From Vicugna pacos (lineage: Eukaryota > Chordata > Mammalia > Artiodactyla > Camelidae), in contig NC_133013.1 of the NCBI RefSeq assembly GCF_048564905.1, positions 7,700,105-7,764,104 on the forward strand: a stretch of DNA of 64,000 nt, read 5' to 3'. The position numbers were made by a program, and so were the translations under genes. The notes under the pieces are model-generated. The model was not told the DNA's origin. It was given only the letters and a program-made list of their open reading frames with translations, and did no database searches. Below, one piece after another: positions 59,501 to 64,000 of the stretch (its first letter is position 1; the number at the start of each line of letters is the position of its first letter).

Positions 59501-62500
59501 TTGTAAAAATGAAGTAAAGTACCCACTACAGCATGTGTAGTGCCTTCGGGTTTCGTATGTGTCAAATTCTTCGTTAAGAGTTCTGAAAGTAGCATAAGAC
59601 TCCGTAGGTCCATTTTAAACCCAGGGCATTAAGGGAGAAACATGACAGCTACTGTGTAACATCCACTCTAAGATGCGCATTTTTTTTTCACATGTGAACA
59701 CTTCTGAAATGAGGATGCGTTTTACAGTTGCTGGCATGATGTGATTGTGATTGGCTACACAGGCATACCTCAGAGATACTGTGGGAGTTCCAGGTTGTCT
59801 CAAAAAAAGCAAGTTATCACAAGAAAGCAAGTCACACAAATTTTTTTGGCTTCCCAGTGCATATAAAAGTTACATTTAGGCTATACTGTAGTCTGTTAAG
59901 TATGCGATGACATTATGTTTAGAAAGCAACGTACATATGTTGTTTAAAAAATACTTTCATTGCTAAAAAAGCTAACCATCATCTGAGCCTTCAGCAAGTG
60001 GGACTCTTTTTGCAGTAGTCACATCAAAGATCACCATAACAAATATAATAGTACCGAAAAAGCTTGAAATATTCCTAGAATTACCAGAGTGTGACACACA
60101 GACATGAAGTGAGCAAACGCTGTTGGAAGAAGTGGTGCTTGTTCCACGCACGGCTACCACAAATCTCCAATTTGTTTAAAGGAAGAAATGCAGTATTTGT
60201 GAAGTGCAGTAAAACAAGGCACACCTGTATTTTGTTCTTTGCTACTGGTACATAAAACAATGATGCATCTTATAATGACCATCCTAGAGTTGAGGAAATT
60301 GATAGATATTTAATCCTCAGACTTTTTCAGAAGCATGTTTGACAAAAGTTCAGTCTCATTAAATTTTTCCTCTGCTTGGATAAGTTTGAAGTCATTTTGT
60401 ATTCCTTATATTTGGGTTAGGAAGAGAATTAAAAGCCAGTGATTGTTTTTTTGAGTATTTCATTGTAAGTTGTATTTAAAATTACCGGAGTGTTGCCATG
60501 CTTCAGAAATTTAGTTTTGCAAGATGAAAAAGTTCTGGAGATGGGTTGTAGTGATGATTGCAGGACAGTGTGAGTGACCTCATGCCATTGAACATCATAC
60601 TTTATTTTAAAATGGTTAAAATGATTGATTTTAAGTTATACATACTTTATCACAGTTAAATTTTTTCCAAAACAGTAGTAATCATGTAAAAATTTCCCCC
60701 AATATAGAGCTACTTGGAATAAAAAGTGAAAGTCATCTTTACCTAATCCCAGCTCCTCCCCATTTCCCTACGTCTGTACCTGTTCCCCAGAGGTTGGTGT
60801 ATCTTTTCAAGTATTTCTCTCCTACGGTTTACATAGTGAAGATAGGTATGCTTTTTGTTGGTCCTTCGTGTCTCTTTTCACTGTAAGAAATACAGTTGTA
60901 ACAGTTAAGTAAGATAAAAATACATTGGGGAGGCCGTCATCTGGGAACTGTGCTTTTGATTGCATTAAGGCTAAATGTACTACTTCATTTATTCTCTGTG
61001 TTTTTCCCAGGAGCTGTCTGTATGTAAATGCATTTTTGTGGCTAGACTACCTCAGCTCTCAATACACAGCATAAGAAGGTATCAGGAAAAATGCGGCCTG
61101 ATGGCCTTAAGGCGGTTGTTTGGCAGCGAGATTCTTCACTCTGTTTCCTCTGAATTGACCACTGATTCCTCTGGCAGTGAGATGAGCAAATTCCCCTTTA
61201 AGCTCTTGTAATTGAGAATACATGGCCCTTCACCTTGACTTCAGTGGCTTGTTGTGGCTTGGAAGCATCAGGCATCAGGGCCCCATCTCTGGGGGTCTGC
61301 AGGCCCTGCAGTCTCCCCCAGCCCCCTCACAACAGCCCCCCCCCGCCGCACGCTGCACTCCATCCGTGCCTGCTTCTTGTCCCTGGCGTTCACCCCATCT
61401 TGGGGAAGCTTTCTCTGCTCCGGGTGGGGTTTGCATTCTTTGTTTGCACGCCTGGCTTTCAGAGCACTTGCCTTCATTCACGATGAGGTGTGCGCTGGTG
61501 GGACTCGTGGGTAAACGTCCGGCCCTCCTCATGGCAGCTCCATGGCAGCTGCAGGGTCTGCATTTTGCTCACCACTCATCCCTGTGGCCTGGCACATACC
61601 TGGCACTTGACGAGCATTCAAAGAAAAAGCATCCAATGAACAATTTTATTTTTTAATTTTTGGTTTTATAGAGCCCAGAAACTTGTAGGTAAGGAGTTGA
61701 TAATATCAAAAAATTAACCTGAATGTTTAGTCTTGGTGCCCTGACAATTTGGTTTTCAGCCATAGCTGAAACATAATTGTCCTGGAAATATGTTAACACA
61801 TCATCATTTTTTGTTGTTGTTGTTGGGGTTCTTTTGAAAATGAATTAAGACTTTGCAATACCCGGTAACGTGGGTTTCCGTTAAGGGGAAGTAAGCAGAT
61901 CAAGTAGCTTTTTATTATCCTTTTGAATGTGCAGTGATTCAACATGAGTAGATATAGGAATTTCTGGAAATGGGACGCTTGGAATAAACTGTTCTCTCAC
62001 TGATGTTTATTTTAATTCCAGAACATGGTCCAAGACAATTCCTGGGAAAGTCGAATTCTTCTCTAGTGAGGGTTCAGACACATCGATTCCGATTCCAGTA
62101 GTGCCACTGCGGGGCGTGGACGACTCCTACCCACCCCAGAAGAAGTCTTTCATGATGCTCAAGTACATGCATGACCACTACTTGGACAAATATGAATGGT
62201 TTATGAGAGCAGATGACGATGTTTACATCAAAGGAGACCGTCTGGAGAATTTTCTGAGGAGTTTGAATAGCAGTGAACCCCTCTTTCTCGGACAGACGGG
62301 ACTGGGCACCACGGAGGAAATGGGGAAACTGGCTCTGGAACCTGGCGAGAACTTCTGTATGGGGGGCCCTGGTGTGATCATGAGCCGGGAGGTTCTCCGG
62401 AGAATGGTACCTCACATTGGCAAGTGCCTCCGGGAAATGTACACGACCCACGAGGATGTGGAGGTGGGAAGGTGTGTCCGGAGGTTTGCCGGGGTGCAGT

Positions 62501-62517
62501 GTGTCTGGTCTTATGAG
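47214..62517 (+). CDS. CHSY1: CHSY1 gene, chondroitin sulfate synthase 1 (5' part: exons 1-2 of 3)
   Basis: Exons 47214-47536 and 62022-62517 join in frame to encode residues 1-273. CHSY1 is a type II Golgi membrane enzyme with two glycosyltransferase domains that alternately add glucuronate and N-acetylgalactosamine to chondroitin. Seen here are a short cytosolic tail, a signal-anchor helix (about residues 8-28, AWLSVLLGLVLGFVLASRLV), an Ala/Arg/Gly-rich stem, and the first half of the Fringe-like beta-1,3-glucuronyltransferase domain. The metal-binding DDD is at residues 172-174 (FMRADDDVYIK). A likely N-glycosylation site is Asn190 (NSS). Human CHSY1 has about 802 residues, so roughly two thirds, including the second transferase domain, lies in exon 3 past the window edge. 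Nothing is broken; the gene is cut only by the window. Confidence 0.96.
47728..47925 (+). repeat. MIR SINE fragment after CHSY1 exon 1
   Basis: AGAGCAATGGCTTTGAGATT, CCCTCATAAGGTTGTTGG and AGCACAGTGCCTGTGTTAGC fit forward MIR. Confidence 0.4.
47926..50269 (+). other. CHSY1: CHSY1 intron 1, first part
   Basis: About 2.3 kb without recognised repeats or coding signal; long first introns often hold enhancers, but none is identifiable by eye. Confidence 0.5.
50270..51070 (+). repeat. Old dispersed repeat in CHSY1 intron 1, possibly L2-related
   Basis: Long G/A-rich ancient repeat (GTGTGGAGAATGGGTTGTAG near 50754, GTGGTAGCATTGGGGCTGGA near 50830) that matches the family seen at 34545. Confidence 0.4.
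51380..51890 (-). mobile_element. Old L1 fragment in CHSY1 intron 1
   Basis: Reverse L1 ORF2 middle region (TATTTTGTTCCATTGATCTT, TTCTTGTGCCAGTACCA). Many changes, no intact frame. Confidence 0.65.
51891..54354 (+). other. CHSY1: CHSY1 intron 1, middle part
   Basis: Unique-looking intron sequence with T-runs near 52187 and 53360; no element named. Confidence 0.5.
54355..54550 (+). repeat. MIR SINE in CHSY1 intron 1
   Basis: TTTGTCATCGTAGGCAAATT, CTTCTCATCTGTAAAATGTG and a GAGCTGTCATGAGGTTGAGT block fit forward MIR well. Confidence 0.6.
56010..56530. repeat. Ancient interspersed repeat in CHSY1 intron 1, family unknown
   Basis: Blocks such as TTTCTGAGGACTCAAGCCGG, AACCAGGCATCTCAAGTTAA and CCTTTGTTTACTGACATGGC recall a common old mammalian repeat that I cannot name with confidence. 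A short open frame inside it is not convincing as a gene. Confidence 0.35.
56531..58344 (+). other. CHSY1: CHSY1 intron 1, later part
   Basis: AT-rich sequence. 56720-57180 looks like an old repeat I cannot name. Confidence 0.4.
58345..58425 (-). mobile_element. Short L1 tail in CHSY1 intron 1
   Basis: A poly(T) run, then TTATTGATTTATGATCATTT and ACAATGTTGTGTCAAATTCC, the 3' end of a camelid-type L1. Confidence 0.65.
58440..58640 (-). repeat. MIR SINE in CHSY1 intron 1
   Basis: CTTCTAAGCACTTTGGATAT, CATTTAACCCTCACCACAAC, CCCCACTTTACAGATCAGGA and TCCATGCTCTTAA give a near-complete reverse MIR. Confidence 0.7.
59130..59200 (-). repeat. MIR or L2 fragment
   Basis: TTTATTGATCTCTATTATGT then GCCAAGCACTGAAATTATTT; too short to name. 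Confidence 0.3.
59760..60227 (+). mobile_element. Tigger1-derived DNA transposon in CHSY1 intron 1
   Basis: A 468-bp element from CAGGCATACCTCAGAGATAC to AAGGCACACCTG, with imperfect inverted ends and a TA at the right flank. It keeps both end regions of Tigger1 but lacks the transposase, so it is a non-autonomous deletion form. Confidence 0.85.
60228..62021 (+). other. CHSY1: CHSY1 intron 1, end
   Basis: Includes a GC-rich stretch (61220-61560) with a C-run. A 144-residue open frame there has no gene support. It ends in a good polypyrimidine tract before exon 2. Confidence 0.5.
62022..62517 (+). CDS. CHSY1: CHSY1 coding exon 2
   Basis: A 496-nt exon encoding residues 108-273 (RTWSKTIPGKVEFFSSEGSD to FAGVQCVWSYE), nearly identical to remembered human. 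It contains DDD at 172-174 and the CMGGPGVIMS and EDVEVGRC blocks. Acceptor TTTTAATTCCAG, donor GTAAGA at 62518. Confidence 0.97.
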
Positions 62518-64000
62518 GTAAGAACAGAAGAAAATCTGTTACTTTTGTCATTAGTTCTGGACTAGTCATAGGAAACCATGAGTGATAATATCCTCCCTGA
62601 GGCTTAAAAATTGGTATTAACTTATTATACATTTTTTTACTTGATTCTTTTAATTTGAATTCCCTCTTAATACCTTTTCTCTTGGTTTTTAGAACATGCC
62701 TTGTGTACATTTGTCCTAATACCTCAGTTAATAAATAATGGTATTCGGGACCCAAAGAAAAGGTTTGCTGCAGGTCACAGTGATGTTTTCATGATTTTTC
62801 AGAAAAATTCATCTCATCTGATTTTGCAGATGTGATTGCAAATGTCCCTTTCTCCCAGAGGCCTCATCTGGTCATGTTGACCCACACAGTTTAGAAACTT
62901 ACATGTTTTGAATTCATAAAATGAGTAATGATGTGAAAAAGCCAATAGTATTTGGCTTTGCATTTATTAAACTTAGACTTTTTTAGAGAGTTATTATGGT
63001 CTGTAATTTGTAATATAGTTGTTCGTTTCAGAATAGTCAATTTCTGAGTTATTTTGACACATACATGCAAATTTTTGAAGGAAACCTACTAAGAGATGTT
63101 TTCTCTTTAATAGTTCTGGAGAAAATGAGTTAGCTTTTTTGACTTTTGTTTTTATTGGCAGATATGCCCCTCTTGCCTGCAGTTGCAGGATGTGATATTA
63201 GTCAGAATGGAAAAAATTATTTAGGTTGTGTCGTGTTTAGATTGATAAACTACCGATAGTTGTGAGGAGCCGAGGGAATTGTTAGACCTTTTTCCAAGAA
63301 AGAGAAACTCGTTTTCAGATGTGAACCGTTAGTGTTTCTCCTGAGTTAGTTTTCTTAAGTGCTCGTGTGAAGAAATGGAATCCTTGCCTGTACTTGGCTT
63401 TTCCCCAGACTTGCTTTTAAATGTCTCTTAATCACTATTTTTTTCATTTGAACTTACAGGGAAGTGGACGTTTTCAAGTGTACCGGAAGTAGTCTACATG
63501 TAGTTTCTAATTATAAAAGATACATTTTAAAGCCCAAATGTGATCTGAGCGAACCCTCTGATCTCTGTGTGTGCCCCCCTGCACACGGGCCATTGCTTAC
63601 TGGATCTAGGGGAGAATTCTATTGTCATGGATTTTTGCTACTGGGAAAGCTGTTTGGGGATTTTGTGCAGTTTTAAGCAAAATACAACTGGCAGTATTCC
63701 TGCATTTTCCCCGTCTTTAGTTAGTTTTAACCTTAACGTGTTTCATTATGGTTAAAATGTGTGATGCCTTGCATATTTTGGAGTGGCTTATGCTGCCTCC
63801 ATCCCTGAAAAGCTGGCCTTCCTGCTGGAACTGTGAAGGGTAGGCCTGCCTTTGAGAGAGAATTTTTAAACCTCTGTGTCTGAGTGATATGCTGCTGTTA
63901 GATTATATATGCTGCCAGACAGATACCAGCAGAGCCAGTATCTTGAGTTTATCAGGACTTTGACCTAGCGTTTCGCCAAGATAGAGTGAGAAAGTTTTGT
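62518..64000 (+). other. CHSY1: CHSY1 intron 2, first 1.5 kb
   Basis: AT-rich intron sequence with no recognised repeat. Exon 3, encoding the rest of the protein, lies past the edge. Confidence 0.7.

Noticed and set aside
61222-61656. 144-residue forward frame in CHSY1 intron 1
   Set aside because: No recognised domain, no gene-like flanks, and overlapping frames of similar length in a GC-rich stretch.
1-64000. CRISPR arrays, bacterial operons, rRNA or snRNA genes
   Set aside because: None seen; the window is ordinary mammalian genic DNA with spliced genes and interspersed repeats.

Overview
This is mammalian nuclear DNA, almost certainly from a camelid. Two signs point there. At least seven copies of a tRNA-derived SINE carry the Vic-1-type body (an A-box-like GTGGTAGAGCG core, a B-box-like GGTCCTGGGTTCAATCC core, then an AAATAAATAAACCTAATTA-type tail). 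Many L1 tails share one young subfamily. The species cannot be fixed from sequence alone.

The window holds three host genes in a row, all on the + strand, in the order known from human 15q26.3. (1) SNRPA1, complete, nine coding exons between 6296 and 19419, encodes the 255-residue U2 snRNP protein A'. (2) SELENOS (VIMP), complete, six coding exons between 25301 and 31101, encodes a 190-residue ER selenoprotein; the in-frame UGA (31093-31095) and the SECIS hairpin in the 3'UTR (about 31451-31511) are both visible. (3) CHSY1, first two of three coding exons (47214-47536 and 62022-62517), encodes residues 1-273 of chondroitin sulfate synthase 1; the last exon lies beyond the right edge. All three open reading frames are intact and every exon has AG/GT boundaries that keep frame. 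The genes do not share one pathway: U2 snRNP assembly, ER-associated degradation, and Golgi chondroitin synthesis.

Region by region: 1-6000 is repeat-rich DNA upstream of SNRPA1 (L1 pieces, two SINEs, a young L1 tail inside an older L1). 6000-6650 is the SNRPA1 CpG island with a four-copy 34-bp minisatellite just before the start codon. 6378-19360 holds the SNRPA1 introns with L1s, a decayed hAT-Charlie element with both ends, and an L1 tail that landed on the exon 7 splice donor. 19640-25080 is intergenic with an LTR fossil and a GC-rich patch of unknown origin. 25080-31600 is SELENOS. 31600-46290 is intergenic with L1s, SINEs, an MLT1A-type LTR and two CTCF-like motifs. 46290-47570 is the CHSY1 CpG island and exon 1. 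47537-62021 is CHSY1 intron 1, mostly old repeats including a 468-bp Tigger derivative. 62518-64000 is the start of CHSY1 intron 2.

I saw no convincing novel biological system. The most useful unusual observations are the L1-duplicated splice donor in SNRPA1 and the promoter minisatellite. Repeat names and edges were assigned by eye from remembered consensus sequences, so the older ones are approximate.
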